Positions 45,028-55,535 of a stretch of 64,000 nt of DNA are shown one piece after another. Within the stretch, counting starts at the first letter, position 1, and each line of letters starts with the position of its first letter. The notes under the pieces are model-generated. The model had not been told where the DNA came from and did no database searches. It saw only the letters and a list, made by a program, of their open reading frames with translations. Position numbers and translations under genes: made by a program. Source of the DNA: Rhodococcoides fascians NBRC 12155 = LMG 3623 (GTDB lineage Bacteria; Actinomycetota; Actinomycetes; Mycobacteriales; Mycobacteriaceae); the NCBI RefSeq assembly GCF_001894785.1, contig NZ_BCWW01000008.1, forward strand, positions 124,001 through 188,000, read 5' to 3'.

Positions 45028-45141
45028 TGATCGGGGCCGAGCGCGCCGGTGGATCACCTCGACGAACGAGGCGGATTCTCCCGGAGTTCGACTGTAAGGC
45101 TTCATCACGGTTCCAGGCGTGTCGGTAGCGCGCCCGGAGAT

Positions 45142-45160
45142 TCGAACTGGAGGTGTTCGA
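45142..45160 (+). promoter_or_regulatory. Inverted repeat with the ribosome site in its loop
   Basis: TCGAAC (45142-45147) and GTTCGA (45155-45160) flank TGGAGGT, which holds the GGAGG ribosome binding site of the HEPN gene. The spacer is 7 rather than 4 bases, so it is not a normal LexA box. In RNA it forms a 6-bp stem with the ribosome site as loop. Confidence 0.6.
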
Positions 45161-45162
45161 GT

Positions 45163-45618
45163 ATGACGATGACGAAGACATTCGATGTCGGCGTGCGGTC
45201 GCCGGTGTCGCGTCAGGCGCAGGTCCTGCTCGGTCGAGCCGATGCGTTGCTGTCCGAATCCATCGGTGAGCGCGATGCGGGGGACCGCTTCCTCGGAAGC
45301 TACATCGCCGCACTCAAGGGTGCTGCCGCAGTCCTGGCATCGCTGCCCAATTCGATCGGCTCGCGGCCACGTTCACGCAACGCCTGGGTTCTGATGGCGA
45401 AGGCTGCGCCGGATCTGGCGATCTGGTCCGAGTACTTCTCGTCCTTCTCCGCAACCCGCGCGGCAGTCGAGGCGGGTGCCTCGTCCGCTGTCGGAGACGT
45501 CGACGCCGACGACTTCTATCGACACGTCAGTCGTTTTCTGAACGCGGTCGAGGACCGGTTGGGCGGTCAGTCGAGGTTCCAGCCCGTCGATCCGATGGCG
45601 GCACCGCTGTCCGCATAG
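45163..45618 (+). CDS. SAV_6107-type HEPN domain protein
   Basis: A 151-residue all-helical protein of the actinobacterial SAV_6107 HEPN family. The visible helices include SRQAQVLLGRADALLSESI, GDRFLGSYIAALKGAAAVLA, RPRSRNAWVLMAKAAPDLAIW and DDFYRHVSRFLNAVEDRLG. HEPN proteins are often RNases or partners of nucleotidyltransferases, but the canonical R-x4-6-H motif is not clearly present, so nuclease activity is not claimed. ATG 45163 is preceded by GGAGG (9 bp). The perfect SOS box 136 bp upstream predicts induction by DNA damage, in line with a repair role suggested for this family by gene neighbourhoods elsewhere. Confidence 0.78.
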   Translation: MTMTKTFDVGVRSPVSRQAQVLLGRADALLSESIGERDAGDRFLGSYIAALKGAAAVLASLPNSIGSRPRSRNAWVLMAKAAPDLAIWSEYFSSFSATRAAVEAGASSAVGDVDADDFYRHVSRFLNAVEDRLGGQSRFQPVDPMAAPLSA

Positions 45619-45689
45619 CCCGCCGCGTCGATTCCTCGAGTTCGAACGGACGTGAACGGCCACGTCACACGGTGTTCGACAAGTGTTTC

Positions 45690-45705
45690 CGAGACGTCCG
45701 TCTCG
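45690..45705. terminator. Small hairpin after the HEPN gene
   Basis: CGAGAC-GTCC-GTCTCG with flanking TTT and AAA extends the symmetry to about 22 bp. It may be a weak terminator or an operator for the DUF3040 gene. Confidence 0.35.
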
Positions 45706-45856
45706 AAAACTTGGTCGTTTCTCAGGAACACATAGTGCGAGTAGGTGGTAAGCGGCCGATTCAGCTCGTATCATCGTCAGTAGGTAGCCGCCAAGGTCAG
45801 CTTCCCGTCGCTTCTGAACCGAAACGACTCTCATTATCTGTGCAGGGGGAGGTACC

Positions 45857-46291
45857 GTGCCACTCTCCGAGCACGAGCAGCGCATGCTCGATCAAATCGA
45901 GAGCGCTCTCTACGCCGAGGATCCCAAATTCGCGTCCCATGTGAGGGGCGGTCGCGTTCGCGCGGCGTCGAGCAAGAGGCGTTTTCAGGCTGCCGCGTTG
46001 TTCGTCGTGGGACTCGTGTTGCTCGTCGCCGGTGTAGCACTGTCGACGAACAGTCTGGGTTTTCTCGTCGTCAGCCTCATCGGCTTTCTCTTCATGTTCG
46101 GTGCCGGGGCACTGTTCTTGTTCGGCGGCTCCAAGAAGGGAGCTGCCGCGACCGGCGAAGAAGGTAGCGCAAGCGACCGAGCCGGCACGCAAGGTCGTAG
46201 TGCTCAGCCGAAATCGAGTGGTGGCCGCAAGGGCGGCAGCTTCACCTCTCGAATGGAAGACCGTTTTCGTAAGCGGTTCGATCAGGAGTGA
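45857..46291 (+). CDS. DUF3040 membrane protein
   Basis: A 144-residue protein, counterpart of Rv2169c. The N-terminus PLSEHEQRMLDQIESALYAEDP is the DUF3040 signature, followed by two membrane helices (about 44-62 and 69-89) and a basic, Gly/Ser-rich cytoplasmic tail ending RMEDRFRKRFDQE. No enzymatic motif is present. GTG 45857 has GGGGGAGG 6 bp upstream. Function is unknown; proximity to the division cluster is conserved in Actinobacteria and suggests an envelope role. Confidence 0.85.
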   Translation: MPLSEHEQRMLDQIESALYAEDPKFASHVRGGRVRAASSKRRFQAAALFVVGLVLLVAGVALSTNSLGFLVVSLIGFLFMFGAGALFLFGGSKKGAAATGEEGSASDRAGTQGRSAQPKSSGGRKGGSFTSRMEDRFRKRFDQE

Positions 46292-46352
46292 TATGACTCC
46301 GCCGTCCGGATCTCCCTGGGCCTGACGGTCACCCACCACAACTTCACCGATT

Positions 46353-46392
46353 CGACAGCAGCACCTCACCCTCGGGTGAGGTGCTGCTGTCG
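46353..46392. terminator. 18-bp hairpin terminator after DUF3040 gene
   Basis: 46353-46370 pairs perfectly with 46375-46392 around a CTCG loop, 62 bp after the stop. It separates the DUF3040 gene from the mraZ control region and is symmetrical enough to stop transcription from either side. Confidence 0.8.
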
Positions 46393-46526
46393 TTCCACGG
46401 CTCTTCGATACGGCGAGCATTCCGTAGCCCCTGTCGCGCGGCGTGCTCGATCAAGTGCGCCCCAGCGACGACGCGGGGCGATCGTTCCCGTGCGGTGGTT
46501 CCCGGGTGGTGGTTCCGGGGCGAACT

Positions 46527-46583
46527 CCCCACTTCCCCCCACAGCCGCCATTGTCCCCACTTCACCCCACCCAGTCCCCACTT
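46527..46583 (-). promoter_or_regulatory. Upstream array of MraZ-type boxes, reversed
   Basis: Read on the minus strand, GTGGGG occurs five times (plus-strand CCCCAC at 46527, 46537, 46555, 46565 and 46576), with 10-11 bp steps inside each of two groups; three are the fuller AAGTGGGG. These match the boxes in the mraZ promoter but point the other way. No gene starts here on either strand. Confidence 0.6.
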
Positions 46584-46739
46584 TCAGGGTCCAGCTGCGC
46601 TTGTCAGGCGGGTTGTCGCACAAAGTGCCTGCTCGCGACGCCGCGCGCCCCGGGGGATTGCGTCGGCCAGATCAGGGCCGACGTCGAACGCGGCAACCTG
46701 AACGGGCAATCTTCTTGCGTCTGAGCTGCGGATATGTGG

Positions 46740-46748
46740 TTGTCCACA
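46740..46748 (+). promoter_or_regulatory. DnaA-box-like 9-mer upstream of mraZ
   Basis: TTGTCCACA equals the high-GC actinobacterial DnaA box. It lies 26 bp before the MraZ boxes and 85 bp before the mraZ start. A single 9-mer can occur by chance. Confidence 0.45.
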
Positions 46749-46773
46749 AAGTTTTCGGGCTGTGAATGGTTCG

Positions 46774-46800
46774 AAGTGGGGGAGAGTGGGGTAAAGTGGT
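46774..46800 (+). promoter_or_regulatory. MraZ operator: three AGTGG boxes with 10-bp period
   Basis: GTGG cores begin at 46776, 46786 and 46796, each within an (A/G)AGTGG context. MraZ proteins bind short direct repeats of this type spaced by one helical turn in their own promoters. The array ends 32 bp before the mraZ start codon. Confidence 0.75.
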
Positions 46801-46832
46801 CCGCAGCGGAGAGTCGAGGCTGGAGGTGGCGA

Positions 46833-47264
46833 GTGTTTCTCGGTACCTACACGCCGAAGCTCGACGACAAGGGTCGACTCACGTTGCCGGCCAAGTTTCG
46901 GGACGCGCTTGCGGGAGGTGTCATGGTGAGCAAGGGGCAGGATTTCAGCCTTGCTGTCTACACCGCGGCAGACTTCGCAGAGCGTTCTCGAAAGTTGACG
47001 GCGGCCTCTCGTGCCAACCCCAAAGCCCGTGCCTATGTGCGCCAGTTCTTTTCGGGAACCGACGAACAGCGGCCGGACGGACAGGGCCGTATCACCATCA
47101 GTCCCGAGCACCGTCGGTATGCGGGACTCGAACGCAACTGCGTGGTGATCGGATCGATGGACTTCATCGAGATCTGGAACGACGAAGCCTGGGCCCGCTA
47201 CTCCGCCGAGAACGAGCAGGATTTCTCCGACGCGTTCGACGAATCCCTCGGAGGGATCTTGTAG
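46833..47264 (+). CDS. mraZ: Transcriptional regulator MraZ
   Basis: A 143-residue AbrB-fold regulator made of two SpoVT/MraZ repeats. The first begins [23 protein letters not shown]; the second carries [20 protein letters not shown], each with the D-x-x-G-R DNA-contact motif. It forms ring-shaped oligomers that bind repeated boxes in the dcw promoter. GTG 46833 is preceded by GGAGG at 6 bp. Three matching boxes lie just upstream, so autoregulation of the division operon is likely. It corresponds to Rv2166c. Confidence 0.93.
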   Translation: MFLGTYTPKLDDKGRLTLPAKFRDALAGGVMVSKGQDFSLAVYTAADFAERSRKLTAASRANPKARAYVRQFFSGTDEQRPDGQGRITISPEHRRYAGLERNCVVIGSMDFIEIWNDEAWARYSAENEQDFSDAFDESLGGIL

Positions 47265-47304
47265 ACCACCGAGGCCGGCTGCGAGTGCAGCGAGGCCTCT
47301 GCCC

Positions 47305-47381
47305 GATCAGAACCCTGACGTTCTTCCCCAACGCCAGGTTTCGCAGATCAGGACCCTGACGTTCTTCCCCAACGCCAGGTT
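47305..47381 (+). ncRNA. Two-hairpin leader RNA before rsmH (mraW RNA-like)
   Basis: Two 36-base copies (47305-47340 and 47346-47381, one mismatch, 41-base period) each fold into CCTGACGTT-CTTCCCC-AACGCCAGG, a nine-pair stem with one A/C mismatch and a CUUCCCC loop. They lie in the 219-bp gap between mraZ and rsmH (mraW), where the actinobacterial mraW RNA motif is known; I recall CUUCCCC hairpin loops as its hallmark but cannot compare with the model here. Confidence 0.7.
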
Positions 47382-47483
47382 CCCTATCGGACAGGGACCT
47401 CGAAGCATTCGCACCGGCCGCAATGGACGACCCGCAGGGCCCGGACCCGGGCGAGAAGTACGTATACGCAACCGGGAGGGACC

Positions 47484-48524
47484 ATGACGGAGGGAGCCGG
47501 GCCGGACGAGAACGACGCGTCCGCCGACCGCACTCACCGTCGCTCCGGCGGCCCGATCCACGTCCCCGTTCGACTCGAGCGTGCCGACGAGCTTCTTGGG
47601 CCCGCAGTGGAATCGGCGGACGACCCCGACACGACTCGGGTCATGATCGACGCCACGCTCGGACTCGGCGGTCACGCCGAACACTTTCTACGGAAGTATC
47701 CCGGTCTGCACCTCATCGGACTCGATCGCGATCCTGACGCGCTCGACAAGGCGGGTGCCAGACTGGCCCCGTTCTCGGATCGAACGACTCTGGTGCACAC
47801 CACATACGAGGGCATTGCCGCCGCCCTAGACGAGGCCGGACTTCCCGCGACCTATTCCGTTCACGCCATCCTGTTCGACCTCGGAGTGTCGTCGATGCAG
47901 CTGGACGAGTCGGACCGCGGCTTCGCGTATTCCGTCGATGCACCGCTGGACATGCGGATGAATCCGACGCAGGGCATCACGGCAGCCGACGTGCTCAATA
48001 CGTACTCGCACGGCGATATCGCTCGCGTGCTCAGCACCTACGGAGAAGAGCGGTTCGCAGGCAAGATCGCGTCCGCAATTCTGCGGCGACGTGAGCACAC
48101 GCCGTTCACGACGAGCGGCCCGTTGGTCGAATTGCTGTATGCCGCAATACCGGCCGCGACTCGCCGCACCGGTGGGCATCCGGCAAAGCGAACTTTCCAG
48201 GCGCTGCGTATCGAGGTCAACGGGGAGCTCGATTCGCTCAAAGCCGCGGTGCCGGCCGGACTCGACGCCTTGGCCGTCGGCGGCCGCGTCGTCTTCATGT
48301 CGTATCAGTCGCTCGAAGATCGAGTTGTCAAGCAGGAGTTGGCCCCTCGGATCAAGTCTCGAAGTCCCGAGGGGTTGCCGGTCGAACTTCCCGGGATGGG
48401 TCCGGAATTTCGGCTGTTGACCAGAGGTGCGGAACGCGCCTCGGACGAGGAAATCGAAGTCAACCCACGCTCGGCCCCGGTGAGGTTGCGCGCCGCCGAA
48501 CGGATTGCAAGGAGAGCGGAATGA
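47484..48524 (+). CDS. rsmH: 16S rRNA (cytosine(1402)-N4)-methyltransferase
   Basis: A 346-residue SAM-dependent methyltransferase (formerly mraW). The SAM motif I is [16 protein letters not shown], followed by [29 protein letters not shown] and [11 protein letters not shown] are family signatures, and [14 protein letters not shown] lies near the C-terminal half. It methylates C1402 in the ribosomal P site. ATG 47484 has GGGAGGG upstream. An N-terminal acidic/basic extension of about 25 residues precedes the domain. Its stop overlaps the ftsL-like start (ATGA). It corresponds to Rv2165c. Confidence 0.95.
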   Translation: MTEGAGPDENDASADRTHRRSGGPIHVPVRLERADELLGPAVESADDPDTTRVMIDATLGLGGHAEHFLRKYPGLHLIGLDRDPDALDKAGARLAPFSDRTTLVHTTYEGIAAALDEAGLPATYSVHAILFDLGVSSMQLDESDRGFAYSVDAPLDMRMNPTQGITAADVLNTYSHGDIARVLSTYGEERFAGKIASAILRRREHTPFTTSGPLVELLYAAIPAATRRTGGHPAKRTFQALRIEVNGELDSLKAAVPAGLDALAVGGRVVFMSYQSLEDRVVKQELAPRIKSRSPEGLPVELPGMGPEFRLLTRGAERASDEEIEVNPRSAPVRLRAAERIARRAE

Positions 48525-49303
48525 CGGTTCCAGGCACAACTGTTGGAACACAACGCAATCGGGTTCCGGCTACTCGACCCGAGCGGGCCGGCCGCGGTGG
48601 TCGGTCCGGAGCCGCATTGCGCGCCTACGAGCGCAGGCAGCAGCGTGCCTCGATACATACGTCGGATTCTGCTCGCGGTTCAGCGGCCTCACTTCGTCCG
48701 ACGCTCAACGGCAGTGCCATTGCGGCTCGAATCCCGTTCGTAGCCTTGGTCATCGGTCTGCTTGCCCTGGGGCTCGGCTTGACGTTGTTGTTGACGACGC
48801 GCTCGGCGGGCGACTCCTACGACCTCAGTGCCGCCAAGGCCGTCAACGCCGAGCTCGCACAACAGCGTGCCTCCTTGCAGCGTGACGTCGAGCTCGCGGA
48901 ATCTGCGCCCGAGCTCGCGCGCAAAGCCGCCGCGATCGGAATGGTCCCCGCCAAGAACCCCGCCCGCCTCGTCGTAGCCCCCGAGGGCGGTGTGCAGGTC
49001 GTCGGCACGCCCGCTCCCGCCGACGGTGCGCCGGTTGCACCCCTCGATCCGCCTCCCGCCACCGGCTCGGGGGAGGGCTCGGTTCCGAGTGCGTCGACAC
49101 AGAATCCCGCACGACAGTCGGCGCAGTCGCAGACTCCGAGGAGTGCGTCGCAGCCCACCAGGCCGACGGGCGCAGGTGACACCCGTGCCGCCACGCCGAG
49201 TGCGCCCAATGGTGCCGGAACTGCCGCGCTTGCTGAACAATTGGTTCCCATGAGCACCCCCTCGGCTCCCGCCCCCGGCGAATCCTCCGGTGACGAGCAG
49301 TGA
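48521..49303 (+). CDS. ftsL: FtsL-like bitopic septum protein
   Basis: A 260-residue protein with a basic N-terminal cytoplasmic region (about 70 residues, Arg-rich), one membrane helix ([19 protein letters not shown]), a short leucine-rich coiled coil ([21 protein letters not shown]) and a long Pro/Ala/Ser-rich tail. The topology and position between rsmH and pbpB identify it as the actinobacterial FtsL-like protein (Rv2164c). It would scaffold FtsQ/FtsB and septal synthases. Overlaps of 4 bases on both sides (ATGA, GTGA) couple it to rsmH and pbpB. Sequence similarity to E. coli FtsL is low. Confidence 0.85.
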   Translation: MTVPGTTVGTQRNRVPATRPERAGRGGRSGAALRAYERRQQRASIHTSDSARGSAASLRPTLNGSAIAARIPFVALVIGLLALGLGLTLLLTTRSAGDSYDLSAAKAVNAELAQQRASLQRDVELAESAPELARKAAAIGMVPAKNPARLVVAPEGGVQVVGTPAPADGAPVAPLDPPPATGSGEGSVPSASTQNPARQSAQSQTPRSASQPTRPTGAGDTRAATPSAPNGAGTAALAEQLVPMSTPSAPAPGESSGDEQ

Positions 49304-51171
49304 CCAGGCCGTCGCCTGCGTCACGTCCCCGGCCCGCAGATCGAGCGCGGCCGGGACGAAAGCGTTTGGACTCGTCCACATTTCGTTTTCGGCACGGTAC
49401 GGGCCGCATCTTGATGTACGTGGCTTTGGCGGTCGTCGCGGCACAGTTGCTCTGGATTCAAGGATTCGATGCGCCGACACTGTCGGCCGAGTCCGCCTCG
49501 CAGCGCACCACCACCCTCGTCGATCCGGCGATGCGCGGCTCGATCCTCGATCGCAACGGAAACCCGATCGCTTTCACCATGGAAGCGAAAGCGCTGACGT
49601 TCCAGCCGGTCCGGGTTCGTAGAGAACTCGACGAGGCACGCGCGAAGGATCCGACGAAGCCGGAAACCGACAAGTACCTCGACGACATCGCCGAGCGGAT
49701 CCACAGCGATCTCGGTGACGTCGTCAGCAAGAAGGATCTGCTCGCGAAACTGAAGAGCAACGACGAATTCACCTATCTGGCACGGGGTGTGGACGCCACC
49801 GTGGCGTCGAACATCAGCAAGGAATTCAAGCAGGTCGGGCTCGAACGTCAGGACATCCGCGAGTACCCGGGTGGCTCGCTCGCCGCGAACATCGTCGGGG
49901 CCACCGGGTGGGACGGACACGGCCTGCTCGGGCTCGAGGATTCGCTCGACGCCACGCTCGCCGGTACCGACGGATCGCAGACCTACGATCGCGGTTCCGA
50001 CGGGGCCGTCATTCCCGGCAGCTGGCGCGACAAGCAGCCCGCGGTCAACGGCTCGAACGTGGAACTGACCATCGACGCGGACCTGCAGTACTACGTACAG
50101 CAGCAGGTGCAGCTGGCGAAAGATCTGTCCGGGGCCAAGAATGCGTCTGCCTACGTTCAGGATTCGCACACCGGCGAAGTGCTGGCCATGTCGAACGACA
50201 ACACCTTCAACCCCGGAATCGGCGTCGGAAACAACGAACGGACCAAGGAGATGGGCAATCTGCCCGTCACGACGCCGTTCGAGCCCGGTTCGGTCAACAA
50301 GATCATCACTGCTGCAGCCGCTATCGAGTACGGGCTCACCACACCCGACGAGGTGCTGCAGGTACCGGGCAACATCTTCATGTCCGGTGTCTCGGTCCGG
50401 GACGCCTGGGAACACGGAGTTGCGCCGTACACCTCCACCGGAGTGTTCGGTAAGTCCTCCAACGTGGGGACTCTGATGCTGGCTCAACGTGTCGGCGAGG
50501 ATCGGTATGCCGACATGCTGAACAAGTTCGGCCTGGGCCAGCGCAGCGACGTCGGCCTCCCCAACGAGAGCGCAGGCAGCGTGCCCAGCCGCGATCAGTG
50601 GTCGGGCGGTACCTTCGCCAACCTGCCGATCGGGCAGGGTCTGTCGATGACGCTCCTGCAGATGACCGGGATGTACCAGGCGATCGCCAACGACGGTGTG
50701 CGCATCCCGCCGCGGATCGTCGCGGCAACGGTGGACGCCAACGGCGAACGAACCGAGACGCCGCGACCCGACGGGGTGTACGTGGTCAGTCCCGATACGG
50801 CGAAGACGGTCCGCAACATGTTCCGGTCGGTCACCCAGGACGACACTGGAAATCAGCGCGGTACCGGAGTCGCCGCAGGTGTCGAGGGCTACCAGATCAG
50901 TGGTAAGACCGGCACGGCCCAGCAGGTCGATCCCGAGTGCAAGTGCTACTCGAACTCGAAGTACTGGATCACGTTCGCGGGTATCGCTCCGGCAGACGAT
51001 CCTCGCTACGTGATCGGGATCATGCTGGACGCGCCGTCCCGCAGCGCCGACGGCTCGGGAGGGCAGTCGGCCGCACCGCTGTTCCACAACATCGCCAGCT
51101 GGCTGTTGCAGCGCGACAGTGTTCCGATGTCCGCAGACCCGGGCCCCAAGTTGGTTCTTCAGGCCGACTGA
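49300..51171 (+). CDS. pbpB: Septal penicillin-binding protein (FtsI/PbpB)
   Basis: A 623-residue class B penicillin-binding protein, the septal transpeptidase. One N-terminal membrane helix (about 32-50) is followed by the pedestal domain with [15 protein letters not shown], then the transpeptidase domain: SxxK in FEPGSVNKI, SxN in FGKSSNVGT, and KTGT in [10 protein letters not shown]. The start GTG overlaps the ftsL stop. There is no C-terminal PASTA domain. After its stop a 157-bp gap, with a weak hairpin near 51174-51200, breaks the chain of overlaps before murE, so a second expression unit may start there. It corresponds to Rv2163c. Confidence 0.95.
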   Translation: MTRPSPASRPRPADRARPGRKRLDSSTFRFRHGTGRILMYVALAVVAAQLLWIQGFDAPTLSAESASQRTTTLVDPAMRGSILDRNGNPIAFTMEAKALTFQPVRVRRELDEARAKDPTKPETDKYLDDIAERIHSDLGDVVSKKDLLAKLKSNDEFTYLARGVDATVASNISKEFKQVGLERQDIREYPGGSLAANIVGATGWDGHGLLGLEDSLDATLAGTDGSQTYDRGSDGAVIPGSWRDKQPAVNGSNVELTIDADLQYYVQQQVQLAKDLSGAKNASAYVQDSHTGEVLAMSNDNTFNPGIGVGNNERTKEMGNLPVTTPFEPGSVNKIITAAAAIEYGLTTPDEVLQVPGNIFMSGVSVRDAWEHGVAPYTSTGVFGKSSNVGTLMLAQRVGEDRYADMLNKFGLGQRSDVGLPNESAGSVPSRDQWSGGTFANLPIGQGLSMTLLQMTGMYQAIANDGVRIPPRIVAATVDANGERTETPRPDGVYVVSPDTAKTVRNMFRSVTQDDTGNQRGTGVAAGVEGYQISGKTGTAQQVDPECKCYSNSKYWITFAGIAPADDPRYVIGIMLDAPSRSADGSGGQSAAPLFHNIASWLLQRDSVPMSADPGPKLVLQAD

Positions 51172-51328
51172 GGCCCGAATCTTCCAGTCTGGGAATCGGG
51201 GCGGCAGCATGCCGATCACGGTCGCCGGTAATCTGACACATCGGCTCGAGGCGTGTTCGTCGATCAGCCACCGCAGCGTGTTCGAGCTGACGCAGTGTGC
51301 GGTGGAAGTACAGAGGAAGGGAGCAGGA

Positions 51329-52930
51329 GTGACTGTGTCATCGGATTCACAACCCGCTCCGGGGTCTCGGCCGGCGAATCCGCCGCACACCGACGTATCC
51401 GACGTGGCGTCCGCTGTCGGTGCAACGATCGAGTGGGGACACCTCGACGGAGTGCAGGTCACCGGAATCGATCTGCGAGCGCAGTCCGTTCGTCCCGGCG
51501 ATCTCTTCGCCGCGCTACCCGGATCCGCTCGGCACGGAGCCGAGTTCACCGCCGACGCGATCGAGCGGGGTGCAGCGGCGGTCTTCACCGACCCATCCGG
51601 TGCCGACGTCGTCCGCGGCGTCCTCGCCACCGCCGATCGCCATGTTCCTGTCCTCGTGCACGACCGACCACGCCAGGTGCTCGGAACCGTGTCCGCCCTC
51701 GTGTACGGCAATCCGTCGTCGAAGATGACGGTCGTCGGAATCACCGGCACGTCGGGCAAGACGACGACCGCGTACCTCGTGGAGGCCGGCCTGACAACCG
51801 CCGGCCGCCGCTGCGGACTGATCGGCACGATCGAGACCCGCGTAGTGGGCCAGCACGTACCGAGCGCTCTCACCACCCCCGAGGCTCCGCAGTTGCATGC
51901 GCTCTTCGCCGTCATGGTCGAGGCCGGAGTCGACACCGTGGTGATGGAAGTGTCCTCCCATGCGTTGTCCCTCGGCCGAGTCGACGGCACCGACTTCGCG
52001 GTCGGCGCGTTCACCAACCTGTCCCAGGATCATCTCGACTTCCACGACTCGCTCGAGGACTACTTTCTGGCCAAGAGCCGGCTGTTCGGGGTCGATTCGC
52101 CGGTACGGGCAGACACAGCGGTCGTGTGCGTCGACGATGCCTGGGGAGTGCGGATGGCCGATATCGCCCGGTCGGCCGGATCCACGGTCGTCACGGTGTC
52201 CACCGGTGCCGACTCGCAGTGGACCGTCTCCGAGTGGGCCAAGCACGACGACGGAACGCAGTCGTTCACCGTTGCCGATCCGAACGGAACGTCGTTGCCG
52301 GTGTCGGTGCGTCTGCCGGGTCGCTACAACGTCGCCAACGCCGTGCTCGCGCTCGCGACCTGCGAAGCGGCAGGCGTGGATGCCGCGACGGCGGCGCCCG
52401 GAATCGCGACCGTCGACGTGCCCGGTCGAGTGCAACGAATCGATCGTGGCCAGGACTTCCTCGCGGTGGTCGACTACGCCCACAAGCCCGCTGCGGTCGA
52501 AGCGGTGCTGGCGACTCTGCGAGAGTCGTCCCGTGGACGTATCGCCGTCGTGTTGGGTGCCGGCGGGGATCGAGACACCGCCAAGCGCCCTCTGATGGGT
52601 GCGGCCGGAGCGCGCGGTGCCGATCTGCTCGTGGTGACCGACGACAATCCGCGCAGTGAGGATCCGGCCGCGATACGGCATGCCGTCGAAGACGGTGCAC
52701 TGTCGGTGCCCGACGACGCTCGTGGCGAAGTACGAAATGTCGAAGGCCGCGCAGCGGCGATAGAACAAGCCGTGGCGTGGGCACGTGAGGGGGACGTTGT
52801 GTTGATCGCAGGTAAAGGACACGAGACGGGCCAGGAGGTGGCGGGGGTGAAGTATCCGTTCGACGACCGAGTGGTACTCGCATCGGCCATCGACGCACGA
52901 CTGGTCACCACGAGCGCAGGCGCACGGTGA
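51329..52930 (+). CDS. murE: UDP-MurNAc-tripeptide synthetase
   Basis: A 533-residue Mur ligase adding the third residue (meso-diaminopimelate in this group) to UDP-MurNAc-L-Ala-D-Glu. The ATP loop is [30 protein letters not shown] gives the metal and carbamoyl-Lys region, and the DDNPRSEDP motif in the C-terminal domain is the meso-DAP recognition pattern (DNPR). GTG 51329 was chosen, with GAAGGGAG upstream; GTG 51335 is close. Its stop overlaps the murF start. It corresponds to Rv2158c. Confidence 0.94.
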   Translation: MTVSSDSQPAPGSRPANPPHTDVSDVASAVGATIEWGHLDGVQVTGIDLRAQSVRPGDLFAALPGSARHGAEFTADAIERGAAAVFTDPSGADVVRGVLATADRHVPVLVHDRPRQVLGTVSALVYGNPSSKMTVVGITGTSGKTTTAYLVEAGLTTAGRRCGLIGTIETRVVGQHVPSALTTPEAPQLHALFAVMVEAGVDTVVMEVSSHALSLGRVDGTDFAVGAFTNLSQDHLDFHDSLEDYFLAKSRLFGVDSPVRADTAVVCVDDAWGVRMADIARSAGSTVVTVSTGADSQWTVSEWAKHDDGTQSFTVADPNGTSLPVSVRLPGRYNVANAVLALATCEAAGVDAATAAPGIATVDVPGRVQRIDRGQDFLAVVDYAHKPAAVEAVLATLRESSRGRIAVVLGAGGDRDTAKRPLMGAAGARGADLLVVTDDNPRSEDPAAIRHAVEDGALSVPDDARGEVRNVEGRAAAIEQAVAWAREGDVVLIAGKGHETGQEVAGVKYPFDDRVVLASAIDARLVTTSAGAR

Positions 52931-54446
52931 TACCGCTCTCGATCGCTCGCATCGCCGAGATCGTCGGCGGCGAACTGCACGACGTGGCGGACCCGACGGT
53001 GCTGGTCGCCGGGCCGGTGGAGTTCGACTCACGCAAGGTCACACCCGGCAGTGTCTTTCTCGCCCTGCCCGGTGCCAAGGTGGACGGCCACGAGCACGCG
53101 GCCGACGCCGTGGCCGCAGGCGCTTCTGTCGTTCTCGCGGCGCGTCCGGTGGGCGTCCCGGCTGTCGTCGTTCGGCCGGCGCCGCACGCGAGCCGTGCGA
53201 TGGCACTCGAACACGACCCGGAGGGGGCCGGCGCTGCGGTGCTGACCGCGCTCGGTGCATTGGCCCGGGAATCGGTGCTCGAACTGACCGCGCACCACGA
53301 CCTGACCGTGGTGGGCGTGACGGGGTCGTCGGGCAAGACGTCGACGAAGGATCTCATCTCGGCTGTGCTGCGTCCGCTCGGATCCGTGGTGGCCCCACCC
53401 GGATCGTTCAACAACGAACTCGGGCATCCATGGACTGCTCTGCGGGCCGACTCCGATACCGACTTCCTCGCCCTCGAGCTGTCCGCCCGGGGAATCGGCC
53501 ACATCGCCGAACTCGCCAGGCTCGCGCCGCCCCGGATCGGGGTGGTTCTCAATGTCGGAACCGCGCACCTCGGCGAGTTCGGTTCACGTGCCGCCATCGC
53601 GCTGGCCAAGGGCGAACTGGTCGAGGCATTGCCCGCTGCTGCGGACGGCGGCGTGGCGATCCTCAACATCGACGATCGTCTGGTCGCCGAGATGGCGACA
53701 CGCACGAAGGCGGCCGTCGTCACCGTCGGACTCAACGCGGACGCCGACGTCCGGGCTGTCGACGTCGTGGTCGACACCGATGCGCGGGCGTCGTTCACGC
53801 TCGTGTGTGCGGCAGGCTCGGCGCACATCACCCTGGCGGTGCACGGTGAACATCAGGTGGGCAACGCCCTGGCTGCCGCGGCCGTCGCGCTCGAGTGCGG
53901 GGCCGGCGTGGCCCAGGTTGCCGAAGCGCTCTCGACCGCGGTACCCACCTCGATCCGCCGGATGGATGTACGCACCCGCGCGGACGGCGTCACCGTCATC
54001 AACGACTCGTACAACGCGAATCCCGATTCGATGCGGGCCGCCCTCAAGGCGCTGGTGTCGATGTCGCGGCGTGATGACGGGCCGAAGCGGCGCAGTTGGG
54101 CGGTGCTGGGGGAGATGGGCGAGCTCGGCGGCGAATCGGTGGTGGAGCACGATGCGATCGGTCGGCTCGCCGTCCGCCTGGACGTCGATCGGTTGATCAT
54201 CGTCGATTCGGGTCGGCCCACGCGTGCGCTGCATCAGGGCGCCGTCATGGAAGGGTCCTGGGGCGAGGAATCGATGCTCGTACCCGACCGCGAGACCGCC
54301 ATCGCCGTGCTCGAGGACGAGGTTCGCGCCGGCGACATCGTTCTGGTCAAGGCCTCGCAGTCGGGCGCGATGTGGACCGTTGCCGACGCCCTGTTGGCCG
54401 AACCGTCGGCCGACGCCCTGTTGGCCGAACCGTCGGAGGGCGAGCA

Positions 54447-54450
<4 letters not shown>
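52927..54450 (+). CDS. murF: UDP-MurNAc-tripeptide-D-Ala-D-Ala ligase
   Basis: A 507-residue Mur ligase adding D-Ala-D-Ala. The P-loop is [37 protein letters not shown] and [17 protein letters not shown] are MurF signatures. GTG 52927 and the murE stop share bases (GTGA), and the murF stop overlaps mraY in the same way. The last 18 residues come from a 27-bp tandem duplication that repeats DALLAEPS; since the duplication keeps frame, it only lengthens the tail. It corresponds to Rv2157c. Confidence 0.94.
54385..54438 (+). repeat. 27-bp tandem duplication at the murF 3' end
   Basis: 54385-54411 and 54412-54438 differ only in the last two bases. The in-frame duplication repeats nine residues just before the murF stop and mraY start. 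Confidence 0.9.
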
Positions 54451-55532
<1,082 letters not shown>

Positions 55533-55535
55533 GCA

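Noticed and set aside
45142-45160. Second canonical LexA box
   Set aside because: The half-sites are right but the spacer is 7 instead of 4 bases, which would put the two half-sites out of phase for LexA.
46353-46526. Small RNA gene on the minus strand driven by the far MraZ-type boxes
   Set aside because: A terminator hairpin is present but no plausible -10 hexamer was found between the boxes and the hairpin; kept only as an alternative under the array finding.
47305-47381. CRISPR-like pair of repeats
   Set aside because: Only two copies, with a 5-base gap; each folds as a leader hairpin, so an RNA motif explains it better.
49321-52017. 898-codon open frame on the minus strand opposite pbpB and murE
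   Set aside because: GC-rich coding DNA produces long antisense frames; its translation has no family motif and the plus strand carries fully recognisable PbpB and MurE.
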